In this document: positions 1 to 8,127 of the stretch, in pieces | Layout of the letters: each line of letters begins with the position of its first letter | How positions within the stretch are numbered: the stretch's first letter is position 1 | From: Bryobacteraceae bacterium | GTDB lineage: Bacteria > Acidobacteriota > Terriglobia > Bryobacterales > Bryobacteraceae | NCBI GenBank assembly: GCA_041394945.1 | Contig: JAWKHH010000005.1 | Coordinates: forward strand, 806,001-870,000 | Reading direction: 5' to 3' | DNA: 64,000 bases | The notes under the pieces: generated by a model | Database searches by the model: none | Told to the model about the DNA's origin: nothing | Seen by the model: only the letters and a program-made list of their open reading frames with translations | Translations under genes and position numbers: made by a program

Positions 1-372
1 GTGGAACGCCGGTGCCTGACGCCGCGGCTTGCGCCATTGAGGCGCCGCCACAATGTCGTTCGTGGATCGTTCGAACGCCCGGGGCAGATCGACTGGGCTG
101 TGTTGTGTTCGACACGCGGCGTGTCGCGGATTCTCGTTTTCTGGAACGGCGATCCCGCGCGGGTCACCGAACTGGCCCGTGGCCCGGACCACGGCCTTCG
201 CATTCTCGGCGTCGTGGGCCGCGACTTCATTGTTTCGCACCATCGCGCCAACGGGGGTCCACCTCTGCCGCCGACTCGTCACCAGGGCATTGAAGACATC
301 GTGATGGAGAAGGCCTCAGTGGTTTACTACCGCTATCGCGGAAGATGGCTTGTGTTGGCGGGAACGGACTAG
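1..372 (+). CDS. C-terminal part of an unknown protein, cut by window edge
   Basis: The reading frame is open to the left edge of the window and ends in TAG, so this is the last ~123 codons of a longer gene and the GTG at base 1 need not be a start. The segment contains DWAVLCSTRGVSRILVFWNG and ends in VYYRYRGRWLVLAGTD. It looks like a small soluble or exported domain that I recall, without being able to check, as common in Solibacter-type hypothetical proteins. No catalytic motif is visible and I cannot assign a function. It converges on the small gene at 380-586 with a gap of only 7 bases. Confidence 0.55.
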   Translation: MERRCLTPRLAPLRRRHNVVRGSFERPGQIDWAVLCSTRGVSRILVFWNGDPARVTELARGPDHGLRILGVVGRDFIVSHHRANGGPPLPPTRHQGIEDIVMEKASVVYYRYRGRWLVLAGTD

Positions 373-379
373 CCCTGGG

Positions 380-586
380 CTAGGACTGATCCTTGGGCGG
401 CACCGGCGGTTCCACCCAGGACCCGCACATCGGGCATTGAACCAAACCGTCTCGCCGGATCGGGGCCGGGGTGTTCGGGGAAGGATTCAGAAGTTCACGG
501 AACGCCTTGGCAAACAGACCGATCGAGCCCCGCAGCAGCGTGATGAGGATGATCGCGCCAAGGAGGATGATGGTGAAGCGGAGCAT
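380..586 (-). CDS. Small single-pass membrane protein with a CPMCG motif
   Basis: This is a 68-residue protein. An N-terminal hydrophobic helix (about residues 3-25) is followed by a basic/polar linker and a short tail holding VQCPMCGSWVEPP. Two cysteines in C-x-x-C spacing could form half of a zinc ribbon. The architecture resembles the PP0621-like small proteins that end in a CxxCG patch, but the resemblance is from memory and weak. It lies 51 bases downstream of the exported TPR gene on the same strand and may be co-transcribed with it. No clear Shine-Dalgarno sequence precedes the ATG. Function unknown. Confidence 0.6.
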   Translation of the reverse strand: MLRFTIILLGAIILITLLRGSIGLFAKAFRELLNPSPNTPAPIRRDGLVQCPMCGSWVEPPVPPKDQS

Positions 587-637
587 CTTGGAAAGGGGCG
601 GCGCGCCACGCCGACGGCCGGCCGCCCCGTCGGAATC

Positions 638-1813
638 TTACTTCTTCTTCTTGGGAGCGGGCTTCTTCTTGGCGTCGGGATTCTGGTACTCGGTGGCCAC
701 TTTGCCCTGGAACGCTGCGAGCATTCCCTTGGCGCTTTCCGCGTACGGACCATCGGGCTTCAGTTCGATGTACTTCTGCAGCGCCTCGGCCGTTCCGGCG
801 GCCGGCGTCACGGAGCCGTCTTCGTTCGTCTTCGCCTTGCTCACCAGGTACATCGCAAGCTGATACTGTGCGTCGGCGTGCGTCGGGTCCGCCTCGGTGG
901 CCTTCTTGAACGCGCCGCCGGCGGCTTCGAGTTGACCGATGTTGGTCATCACGGCGCCGAGGTTGAAGTAGTAGGTGCCGGCCTTGGCGGGGTCGAGCAC
1001 GGCCGCTTTCGTCAATTCGTCTTCCGCTTCCTTGATCTTCTTCGCTTTCACCAATGCGAGAGCGAAGTTGTTGTGGTAGGCGGCGTCGTCGGGCTTCAGC
1101 TCGATCGCCTTCTGGTAGGCCTCGTTGCACTTGTCGAAGGCTTGCGTCTGCTCATCGCCGGTCTTTGTCATCGCCAGGCCGGCGTAGGATTCAGCCAGGT
1201 TCGCCCAAACCACATGCTGCTTCGCATCGAGCTCGCCGGCCTTCTCGAACGCGGCCACCGCGTTGGGCCAATCCTTGGCGCTGAGCGCGGTCATGCCGGT
1301 GTTGAAGGCGTCGTTGAGCGCCTTGTTCTTCTTCATCGCCTCGGATCGCTCCTTGGCGGCCTTTTCGAAGGCGGCCTTTTGCTCGGAGCTCATCTCGCGA
1401 GACATTTCCTTGGTGATCTCACCCGTCTCGGCCGCTTTCTGCATGGCTTGCTGCTTCTGCGCCATCTGCGCGAGATCGAAGTTCACTTCCTTCGGGTCGC
1501 CAAGGCCGGTGCGCACGCCGCGCACCTGGTCGACTTCGCGCCCGCCGACGGGCTTCTTTTTCTCTTTGGTGGCGTCGACGATCAGGACGACGTCGTAGGT
1601 GCCAAGCGGAAGTCCGGCGTGGAAATAATCGCCTTTCTTCTTCGTCTCGGCGAAATACTCGCCCTTGATATCCGTGCGGACGATCTTTACCCAAGCGCCT
1701 TGAAGCGGCTTGCCGTCAGGACCGATCACCTTGCCGGCGATAGCGCCCGTCTGGGCGAAAGCGGCAAACGAAGCGGCGGCGGCAAGCAGGGCAACGCGAA
1801 CGATACGATTCAT
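638..1813 (-). CDS. Exported TPR protein with N-terminal carboxypeptidase-regulatory-like domain
   Basis: The 391-residue protein begins with a clear signal peptide (residues 1-20, cleavage near FAQ-TG). A carboxypeptidase-regulatory-like beta-sandwich follows at about 22-80 (GKVIGPDGKPLQGAWVKI), then a charged Met/Glu/Lys-rich helical stretch at about 115-160. Several tetratricopeptide repeats follow at about 165-350, and the tail is lysine-rich (KKKPAPKKKK). TPRs mediate protein-protein contacts, so a periplasmic scaffold role is likely; no enzyme motif is seen. The start is supported by GGGAGGT seven bases upstream. The gene is followed by the small membrane protein at 380-586. Its partner is unknown. 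Confidence 0.85.
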   Translation of the reverse strand: MNRIVRVALLAAAASFAAFAQTGAIAGKVIGPDGKPLQGAWVKIVRTDIKGEYFAETKKKGDYFHAGLPLGTYDVVLIVDATKEKKKPVGGREVDQVRGVRTGLGDPKEVNFDLAQMAQKQQAMQKAAETGEITKEMSREMSSEQKAAFEKAAKERSEAMKKNKALNDAFNTGMTALSAKDWPNAVAAFEKAGELDAKQHVVWANLAESYAGLAMTKTGDEQTQAFDKCNEAYQKAIELKPDDAAYHNNFALALVKAKKIKEAEDELTKAAVLDPAKAGTYYFNLGAVMTNIGQLEAAGGAFKKATEADPTHADAQYQLAMYLVSKAKTNEDGSVTPAAGTAEALQKYIELKPDGPYAESAKGMLAAFQGKVATEYQNPDAKKKPAPKKKK

Positions 1814-1820
1814 GAAACGG

Positions 1821-1863
1821 ACCTCCCGGCAGTGTCAGGGTATTGTCTTTCCCCCATATAATA
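1821..1863 (-). promoter_or_regulatory. Candidate -10 box and ribosome binding site of the TPR gene
   Basis: On the minus strand, GGGAGGT (1821-1827) sits seven bases before the ATG and is a strong ribosome binding site. TATTAT (1858-1863) matches the -10 consensus at five of six positions and lies about 45 bases before the start codon. No convincing -35 is seen, so the promoter part is tentative. Confidence 0.4.
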
Positions 1864-1884
1864 ACGCGCCGGGAGAGGTTTCCG

Positions 1885-4854
1885 TTACCCGGGCGCCGGA
1901 GCCGCGCGCCGGCCGGCTTCGCGCAGCGCCGCCACCAGCGCCGCCTTATCGATCGGCTTCGAGAGATAGCCGTCCATCCCGGCCGCCTTGCATTCCTCGC
2001 GGTCACCGCTCATCGCGTTCGCCGTCAACGCGATCACCGGCGTGTGGATTCGCCACCCGGACTCCCGGCGCCGTAGCTCGCGTGTCGCCTCCAGCCCGTC
2101 CATTGACGGCATCTGCATGTCCATGAGGATCACGTCGAATCCGCTCCCGCCCGCGCGCGCTTCTTCGATCTTGTCGAGGGCTGCGGCGCCATCGCCCACC
2201 AGCGTCACGCGGTGCCCCAGACGCTCCAGCCGCCGCAGGATCAGCATCCGGTTGTCCGGATTGTCCTCCGCAACCAGAATATCGAGGGGGAGGGCCGCCG
2301 CCGCCGCCGGTGAAGCCGCTTCGCCCTGGGGAATCGCATCCGGCGGCTCGGCCAGCTTCCGCCACGCCGACGGTGGCAACGGTTTCGGGAAGGCGCGGCA
2401 AACGCCTGAGTTGTTCCCGAAATCCGCCGTCCGCGGCGTGGAGACGCTGGTGCATACCACTACCCGCAAGTCTCGAGGTCCCGCCTCGCGCCGGATCGTT
2501 TCGACAAACCGCAGACATCCCGGCCCATCGGCGATCGCAACGGCGCCGAACGGCTGCCCCGCCTTCCGTGCCCGCTCGATCGCTTCCCGGCCCTCCTCGG
2601 GAGTCGCCACCGCCTCTACCGCGGCCCCGGCGCGGGTTGCCGACGACGTCATCGCCCGCCGGCTGTTCTCGTGGCTCTCGACGATCAGAACACGGGCTCC
2701 CGCAGCCGGGCGCGCCGGCGCCGCTTCCACGGTTTCGAGCGGAACCTCGAACCAGAACCGGCTCCCGGCCCCAGGCTCGCTCTCGCATCCAATCACCCCG
2801 CCCATGGCCCGCGTCAGGTCGCGAGCGATCGCCAGCCCCAGGCCAGTTCCTCCATAGCGGCGCGTAACCGTCGAATCCGCTTGCGTGAATGGCTCGAAGA
2901 TCGCGGCCGCCTGGCTGGGTGCGATCCCGGTACCGGTGTCCCGCACGGAAAACAGGACGAGGCCGGGGCGGCTGCCCGTCTCGACGGTCACATGGATCTC
3001 GCCTCCCTGGGTGAACTTGATGGCGTTCCCGATGAGGTTGGTGAGAACCCGCCGCAACCGCGTCGGGTCGCCGACAACGCGCTCCGGCGCATCGGGGGAT
3101 ATCTCGAGCACCGCTTCGATTCCCGTCCCCTGCAGCCGCGGCGTCAGGCCGGCCATGCACTGGTGCGCGATTTCCGGAAGCACGAACTCGGTCCTTTCAA
3201 GTTGAAGCTTTCCAGCCTCGATTTTCGAGAGATCCAGGATATTGTCAATCAGCGCCAGCAGGCCCTTCGCCGAACGATGCGCCGCGGTAAGCTGCTCCCG
3301 CTGCTCGTCTTCGAGCGGGGTCTCGAGCACGAGCTCGGTCATCCCCAGCACGCCATTCATCGGCGTCCGGATGTCGTGACTCATGTTCGCGAGGAAAGCG
3401 CTCTTGGCTCTATTGGCCTGCTCGGCCGCATCGCGCGCCGCCATCAGCTCGGCCGTCTGCGCGGCCACTCGCCGGCGCAGTTGCCAGATCCACAGCACGG
3501 CGACCAGGGATGCGCCCACCAGCCCCGACGACACCTGGAGCCACGGGAACGTCTCCACCGGATCCGGGAACTTAATCACCTGGATGTCGCCGGGACCGCG
3601 CAGGTTGACGCGCGCCAGCGACGGCGTCACGGCCCATGCCGAGTTCCACGGAGAGGTAACCACCCCATGGATCCGCACGCGAGCGCCCATCGGCAGGCGG
3701 GACTGCAAATCGTCTCCCTCTGCCGCCGTGTTCCACACCGCGAACGCCTCGAATCCCTCCGCCGCGAGCCGCAGCGCCGGGCGCCCATCGCTGGTTGTGA
3801 AGTCCCGGATCTCACCCTCGATTTGAACCAGCCGGTTCTGAAAGCCCGAGTTGCCCGTAGCCAGTCCGGCCAGCGTCGCCTTCTCCGGAGTCGGCGGCGG
3901 TCCCGGCCCGGTTGACCGGACGATGGCGTTCTCGAGGCGCAGCAGCCCCACTCCTTCGGTCCGGAAATCCCCTTCGACGGCGACCCTCTCGCCGACGGCG
4001 GGAAACCCTGGTCCGGCCAGCACCAGCCGCACCGCCGTCTTGCTCTCCTCCATCACCACCATGCCGGGGTCGCTCAGGGTGACGACGCCGGTGAGAACAA
4101 GCCGCTCGCCCCGCTCTGGGTGGACGCCTTGCCAGGCCAACAGCGTCTCCATCTCTACCGCGCGCGCCTTCCGCTGCACCGCGCCGGCGCCGAGAACCCG
4201 AAACGCGGAGGGCCCGACGGCGGCCAGGAACGTGCCGAGCCGCTTCGACGTCCGGTCCGTGAAGACGATCTGGACGCCATCCACCTCCACCTCTTTTCCG
4301 ATGTGCGACGCGAACCAGTCGCCTGGCACGTCGAATACCCGGATCACCGCCCCTCCCTGGTCCGGTTGGCCGTTGATGGGCCCTAGCCGGAGGAGGTGGC
4401 TCGAGGCTGTCGTCGCCGGGTCCAGAAGGTCGACGGTTTGCACCACGCCACGCAAACGGATCCGGCAGTTGTCGAATTCGGCCGCGCCGTCCGGCGGGGC
4501 CAGTGCGCGCCGCCTTGCTTCCGGCAGCGAGCCGGACTGGACCTTCGTGATTGCCGTCGGCTCGATGATCGGCGCGAAGCTGCCCATCGCCGTACGGCCC
4601 CTGATGCGCACCACGTCGCCCGGCTGCAATTCCCACGGACTCTGTGGGTTGGCGGCGACGTAGATCCCTTGGCCGGCATGCTCCACCACCAGCAGGTAAA
4701 CCTCTTTTCGGAAGAGCGTGACGATGGCTTCGGTGTCCACCGGCAAGCTGCGCAGGGCCTCGGCCGTGCTCATGCGGTTGATCTCCGCCAGGTCGCGGAT
4801 CGGCGGCGGAGCTGCAAGCAAAGGAAGAGCCAGGGCCGCGATAATCTGCCGCAT
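1885..4854 (-). CDS. Hybrid sensor histidine kinase with tandem extracytoplasmic OB-like modules and two receiver domains
   Basis: The protein has 989 residues. After an N-terminal signal/anchor (1-16), about 400 residues form what look like four successive beta-rich modules, each with a G-x-V-x-x-x-G type OB-fold pattern. One transmembrane helix follows at about 441-458, then a linker coiled coil. The HisKA H-box is FLANMSHDIRTPMNG with phospho-acceptor His493, and the HATPase has N-, G1- and G2-boxes (NAIKFTQGG, DTGTGIA, GGTGLGLAI). The C-terminal receiver is canonical (EDN near its start, Asp912 in LMDMQMPSMDG, Lys in LSKPID). The receiver before it is degenerate: it keeps ADG and PKP but lacks the usual MPxMDG loop. 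No cognate output regulator is adjacent, so the target is unknown. It is divergent from the rpmH cluster. Confidence 0.93.
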   Translation of the reverse strand: MRQIIAALALPLLAAPPPIRDLAEINRMSTAEALRSLPVDTEAIVTLFRKEVYLLVVEHAGQGIYVAANPQSPWELQPGDVVRIRGRTAMGSFAPIIEPTAITKVQSGSLPEARRRALAPPDGAAEFDNCRIRLRGVVQTVDLLDPATTASSHLLRLGPINGQPDQGGAVIRVFDVPGDWFASHIGKEVEVDGVQIVFTDRTSKRLGTFLAAVGPSAFRVLGAGAVQRKARAVEMETLLAWQGVHPERGERLVLTGVVTLSDPGMVVMEESKTAVRLVLAGPGFPAVGERVAVEGDFRTEGVGLLRLENAIVRSTGPGPPPTPEKATLAGLATGNSGFQNRLVQIEGEIRDFTTSDGRPALRLAAEGFEAFAVWNTAAEGDDLQSRLPMGARVRIHGVVTSPWNSAWAVTPSLARVNLRGPGDIQVIKFPDPVETFPWLQVSSGLVGASLVAVLWIWQLRRRVAAQTAELMAARDAAEQANRAKSAFLANMSHDIRTPMNGVLGMTELVLETPLEDEQREQLTAAHRSAKGLLALIDNILDLSKIEAGKLQLERTEFVLPEIAHQCMAGLTPRLQGTGIEAVLEISPDAPERVVGDPTRLRRVLTNLIGNAIKFTQGGEIHVTVETGSRPGLVLFSVRDTGTGIAPSQAAAIFEPFTQADSTVTRRYGGTGLGLAIARDLTRAMGGVIGCESEPGAGSRFWFEVPLETVEAAPARPAAGARVLIVESHENSRRAMTSSATRAGAAVEAVATPEEGREAIERARKAGQPFGAVAIADGPGCLRFVETIRREAGPRDLRVVVCTSVSTPRTADFGNNSGVCRAFPKPLPPSAWRKLAEPPDAIPQGEAASPAAAAALPLDILVAEDNPDNRMLILRRLERLGHRVTLVGDGAAALDKIEEARAGGSGFDVILMDMQMPSMDGLEATRELRRRESGWRIHTPVIALTANAMSGDREECKAAGMDGYLSKPIDKAALVAALREAGRRAAPAPG

Positions 4855-4931
4855 CTCAAGGAGGAATCGGCAAAACCGGCCCGGGATTCCATAGGATAGG
4901 TCGCCAGCCCCATCTAGGGGCTACGGCGAAG

Positions 4932-4961
4932 TTGCGCCGTTGCCCGCTGGTACGGCATACT
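4932..4961 (+). promoter_or_regulatory. Possible promoter of the rpmH-rnpA-yidDC-khpB-mnmE cluster
   Basis: TTGCGC (4932-4937) and CATACT (4956-4961) are separated by 18 bases in the 185-base gap between the divergent histidine kinase gene and rpmH. Match to consensus is 3/6 and 4/6, so this is only a candidate. The rest of the gap shows no gene or obvious structure. Confidence 0.25.
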
Positions 4962-5039
4962 GGTGAAGACGAATATTGACCCGCCTGTAGTGCGCCCCGA
5001 TTCGCCGGCGCCCCCGCGGTAACCCAGAGGTAAATCGAG

Positions 5040-5210
5040 ATGCCGAAACGGACTTTTCAGCCGAATAACCGCAAGCGCGCCAAGACGCATGGATTCCGGG
5101 CCCGGATGGAGAGCAAGGATGGACGCGATGTCCTCAGCCGGCGCCGCGCCAAAGGACGTTGGAAACTCACCGTCAGTGACGAGCGCGCCGTCCGCCGGGC
5201 CAAGCAGTAG
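5040..5210 (+). CDS. rpmH: 50S ribosomal protein L34
   Basis: A 56-codon gene starts MPKRTFQPNNRKRAKTHGFR and continues with the highly basic GRDVLSRRRAKGRWKLTV, the standard L34 sequence that binds 23S rRNA in the large subunit. The length is slightly longer than the usual 44-52 residues because of a short C-terminal extension. It is the first gene of the conserved rpmH-rnpA-yidD-yidC order. AGAGG lies upstream of the ATG. The reading frame of the next gene, rnpA, begins inside this gene. Confidence 0.95.
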   Translation: MPKRTFQPNNRKRAKTHGFRARMESKDGRDVLSRRRAKGRWKLTVSDERAVRRAKQ

Positions 5211-5562
5211 CAGCCCGGACTACGGTTTTCCCAAATCATTGAGGCTCCGCAAACGCGCGGACTTCCGCAACGTGTATGACCATGGCGACCGCCGTTCGAG
5301 TGCGTCATTCACAGTGTTCCGCCTGCGCCGCGACGACACCGGCGGGCCCCGCATCGGGTTCACGACGCCTCGCGCGATCGGCAAAGCGGTAATCCGGAAT
5401 CGGATCCGGCGCCGGATGCGCGAGGCGGTCCGATTGGAGCTTCCCCCGCTCACCGCGCCCTTCGATCTCGTTTTTCATCCGCGCCGGAGTATCCTGGAGG
5501 TTGACTTCCTGAAGCTGCGGAGCGAAGTAAACAGAGTATTCCAGACGTGCAACGGTTCGTGA
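5119..5562 (+). CDS. rnpA: Ribonuclease P protein component
   Basis: RnpA is the protein subunit of RNase P, which matures tRNA 5' ends. The diagnostic basic signature is present (IGKAVIRNRIRRRMREAVRL), as is the conserved KRADFRNVYDHG. I chose the ATG at 5119 because GGAGAG lies five bases upstream. This gives 147 residues and overlaps rpmH by 92 bases in another frame. The frame stays open further upstream to an ATG at 5089. A GTG at 5176, still 35 bases inside rpmH, gives 128 residues, closer to the common family length, but has a poor ribosome binding site. The N-terminal ~40 residues are Ser/Pro/Ala-rich and probably disordered. Its 3' end overlaps yidD by 16 bases. Confidence 0.92.
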   Translation: MDAMSSAGAAPKDVGNSPSVTSAPSAGPSSSSPDYGFPKSLRLRKRADFRNVYDHGDRRSSASFTVFRLRRDDTGGPRIGFTTPRAIGKAVIRNRIRRRMREAVRLELPPLTAPFDLVFHPRRSILEVDFLKLRSEVNRVFQTCNGS

Positions 5563-5756
5563 TCCAACTCCTCTGGCTCTACAAGCGCTGGGTGTCACCG
5601 CTGCTGCCCTCGGCCTGCCGGTTCCACCCGACCTGCTCGGAATACATGCGCGAGGCCGTCGCGAAACACGGCATCGTGGCAGGCGTATGGATGGGCTGCA
5701 AGCGGCTGGCGCGATGCCATCCATTCCACGAAGGCGGTTTCGACCCGGTCCGATGA
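5547..5756 (+). CDS. yidD: Membrane protein insertion efficiency factor YidD
   Basis: The 69-residue protein has the family pattern: an amphipathic N-terminus, RWVSPLLPSACRFHPTCSEYM with three conserved cysteines, then a basic segment and RCHPFHEGGFDPV. YidD is a small membrane-associated protein that assists YidC-dependent insertion. Its start overlaps the end of rnpA and its stop overlaps the yidC start as ATGA, so translation of the three genes is probably coupled. Confidence 0.95.
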   Translation: MQRFVIQLLWLYKRWVSPLLPSACRFHPTCSEYMREAVAKHGIVAGVWMGCKRLARCHPFHEGGFDPVR

Positions 5757-7507
5757 ACCCTAACTCCTCTGACAACATGAACATGGAGCGGAGGCTGCTG
5801 CTCGCCTTCGCGCTGATGGGCGTAGTGCTGATGGTGTCCACCTATCTGATGCCCAAATCGCCCGAACCCGACCCCAAGGCGAAGAAGTCCGAGGTGGCGA
5901 AAACGGGGGAACGAACCAAAGCTCCGGATACGCAACCCAACCCGGGCGCGCCGCCAAAGGCCGATCCGGCAAAAGCGGAGGACCCCGCCGCGCGGGCGCC
6001 GGCGAAACCGGCCGGGACCGTCGCGGCTTCGCGCGAGGAAGCGGTCACGGTCGAAACGGACCTCTATCGCGTTGTTTTCTCGAATCGCGGCGCCACCGTC
6101 CGAAGCTGGATCCTCAAGAAGTACCAGGACAGCAAAGGCAGGCCGCTTGAGCTGGTGAGCGAGAAAGGACTCGAGAAGGTCCGCGCGCCGTTTTCGGTTC
6201 GTTTCCACGTCGGGCAGGTGGCCGACGCGGTGAACACCGGGCTGTTCAAACACACGCAGTCGGACGACGGGCTGACGCTCGATTTCGAGTACGCAGGCGG
6301 CGAGTGGTCCGCCCACAAGCGGTTCGAGTTCCGCAAGGATAGCTATCTCACAGGGGTCCAAAGCGAAGTGCGCAACCACGGCGTGCTGAAGCCGCACCTG
6401 CTTTACTGGCGCGGCGGGTTCGGCGATGCGACGGTGATTGGCGCGGCGGCCTCGCAGCAGACGGTCCGCTTCGATCTGAACGACCAGAAGCTGTACCTGC
6501 TCAACGCCGACGCCGCCCGCAAAGCCGAAGGCGGCTACCAGGCGCATCGCGGGCGCTTCAGCTTCGCCGGAATCGCGGATTCCTACTTCGCCGCCGTCGC
6601 GATGCCTTCCGGCAGCGGCGATTTCGAGATCCATTCGCTTTCCGACCAGGTGTTGAGCGAGACCGACGGCAAGGAGCAGCCGAACGCCGGAATGGCCGTG
6701 GGCGGAAACGGGGAGAACCGGTTCACGCTCTTCGTCGGCCCGAAAGACCGCGACCTGCTGCGCGGCATCGATCCGCGTCTCGAAAACCTGATCGACTACG
6801 GCCGTCTCAGCTTCATCGCCAAGCCGCTGTTTCTGGCGCTCAACTACGTGAATGACCGCTGGATGCACAATTACGGCTGGACCATCGTGGTGATCACCAT
6901 CATCATCAACTTCCTGCTGCTGCCGTTGAAGATCACCAGCCTGAAATCGATGAAGAAGATGTCGGCGCTACAGCCGGCGATGAAAGCGATCAACGACAAG
7001 TACAAGGGCATGAGCATCAAGGATCCGCGCAAGCAGGACCAGCAGGCCGAAGTGATGGCCCTCTACAAGAAGCATGGGGTGAACCCGGTGGGCGGCTGCG
7101 TCCCGATGGCGATCCAGGTGCCGTTCTTCATCGCCTTCTACACGGTGCTCTCGGTGGCGATCGAACTGCGCGGCGCGCACTGGCTTTGGGTGAACGACCT
7201 CTCGCGGCCCGAGGACCTGCCCATCCGCATTTTGCCGGTGGTGATGGTGGCCTCCCAGTTCCTGATGCAGAAGATGACGCCGGCGGCCACGGCGGACCCG
7301 GCGCAGCAGCGCATCATGTACCTGATGCCGGCCTTCATGGGCATCATGTTCTACGGGGTCTCGAGCGGCCTGGTGTTATACTGGGTGACCAGTAACCTGG
7401 TAGGAATCGCGCAGCAGTGGTTCTTTAACCACACCGGTGCGGTGGAGGTCCCCGCGGTCACCGAGTCGCCCGCCAAGGGCGTTCAGAAAAAAGATAAGAA
7501 GCGATGA
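5753..7507 (+). CDS. yidC: Membrane protein insertase YidC
   Basis: The start at 5753 gives 584 residues and the ATGA overlap with yidD; the frame upstream of it lies inside yidD. An N-terminal transmembrane helix (about 13-33) and a Pro/Ala/Lys-rich linker precede the large periplasmic beta domain (about 95-345) typical of Gram-negative YidC. The conserved insertase core follows at about 350-560: NYGWTIVVITIIINFLLLPL, the cytoplasmic loop with MKKMSALQPAM, GVNPVGGCVPMAIQVPFF, and helices ending with GLVLYWVTSNLVGIAQQW. It inserts inner-membrane proteins alone or with Sec. The last four bases overlap the next gene. Confidence 0.96.
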   Translation: MNPNSSDNMNMERRLLLAFALMGVVLMVSTYLMPKSPEPDPKAKKSEVAKTGERTKAPDTQPNPGAPPKADPAKAEDPAARAPAKPAGTVAASREEAVTVETDLYRVVFSNRGATVRSWILKKYQDSKGRPLELVSEKGLEKVRAPFSVRFHVGQVADAVNTGLFKHTQSDDGLTLDFEYAGGEWSAHKRFEFRKDSYLTGVQSEVRNHGVLKPHLLYWRGGFGDATVIGAAASQQTVRFDLNDQKLYLLNADAARKAEGGYQAHRGRFSFAGIADSYFAAVAMPSGSGDFEIHSLSDQVLSETDGKEQPNAGMAVGGNGENRFTLFVGPKDRDLLRGIDPRLENLIDYGRLSFIAKPLFLALNYVNDRWMHNYGWTIVVITIIINFLLLPLKITSLKSMKKMSALQPAMKAINDKYKGMSIKDPRKQDQQAEVMALYKKHGVNPVGGCVPMAIQVPFFIAFYTVLSVAIELRGAHWLWVNDLSRPEDLPIRILPVVMVASQFLMQKMTPAATADPAQQRIMYLMPAFMGIMFYGVSSGLVLYWVTSNLVGIAQQWFFNHTGAVEVPAVTESPAKGVQKKDKKR

Positions 7508-8109
7508 AATACAGTCTCGCCGACCACGGCCCGAAGATCGAAGCATTTCTCAATCGCATCCTGCCCCTGGCCGGGCTGGATGTTGCCTTCGAACTGGGCG
7601 AGGGCGAGACGATTCATCCCGAGTTCGAAAACCCGGAGATTCGAGTGAAGTTCAGCGGACCCGATGTCGACGAGTTGCTCTCCAATAAGACCGAAGTCCT
7701 GCTGGCGCTCGAGCATCTCACGCAGGAAGCGCTCCACATGCCCGGCGAAGATCACAACAAGCTGATCTTCGACGCCAACGACTACCGCATGCTCCGGATC
7801 GAGGAGTTGCGGGCCAGCGCCGAACAGGCCGCCGAGCGCGTGAAGACAACGCGGCAGCCGTTCCGGTTCAACCCGATGAACAGCCGCGAGCGGCGCATCT
7901 TGCACTTGGCGCTGCGCGAGGAGACGTCGCTGCGCAGCGAAAGCGAAGGCTTCGAGCCGCGCCGCTACGTCGTGATCTACCCGGCCGACATGCCGTCGCG
8001 CCCGGCGCCGCCGCCGGAATTTCCGCGCCGCGGCAGCGGCGGCGGTGGCGCCGGAGGCCGTGGCGGTGATCGCGGTCGTGATCGCGGTGGCCGGGGCCGG
8101 CCCCGCTAG
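7504..8109 (+). CDS. khpB: KhpB/Jag-type KH-R3H RNA-binding protein with RGG-like tail
   Basis: The 201-residue protein overlaps yidC by ATGA, the usual position of jag/khpB. A KH-like domain covers about residues 45-105. The R3H domain at about 115-160 carries the FNPMNSRERRILHLALRE motif and ends in RRYVVIYP. The final ~40 residues are a Gly/Arg-rich tail (GGRGGDRGRDRGG) resembling RNA-binding RGG boxes. The N-terminal Jag_N domain found in Firmicute homologues is absent. An RNA-binding role is well supported by family and context; its targets are unknown. Confidence 0.88.
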   Translation: MKYSLADHGPKIEAFLNRILPLAGLDVAFELGEGETIHPEFENPEIRVKFSGPDVDELLSNKTEVLLALEHLTQEALHMPGEDHNKLIFDANDYRMLRIEELRASAEQAAERVKTTRQPFRFNPMNSRERRILHLALREETSLRSESEGFEPRRYVVIYPADMPSRPAPPPEFPRRGSGGGGAGGRGGDRGRDRGGRGRPR

Positions 8110-8127
8110 CAACTCTCCGGGCCCCGA

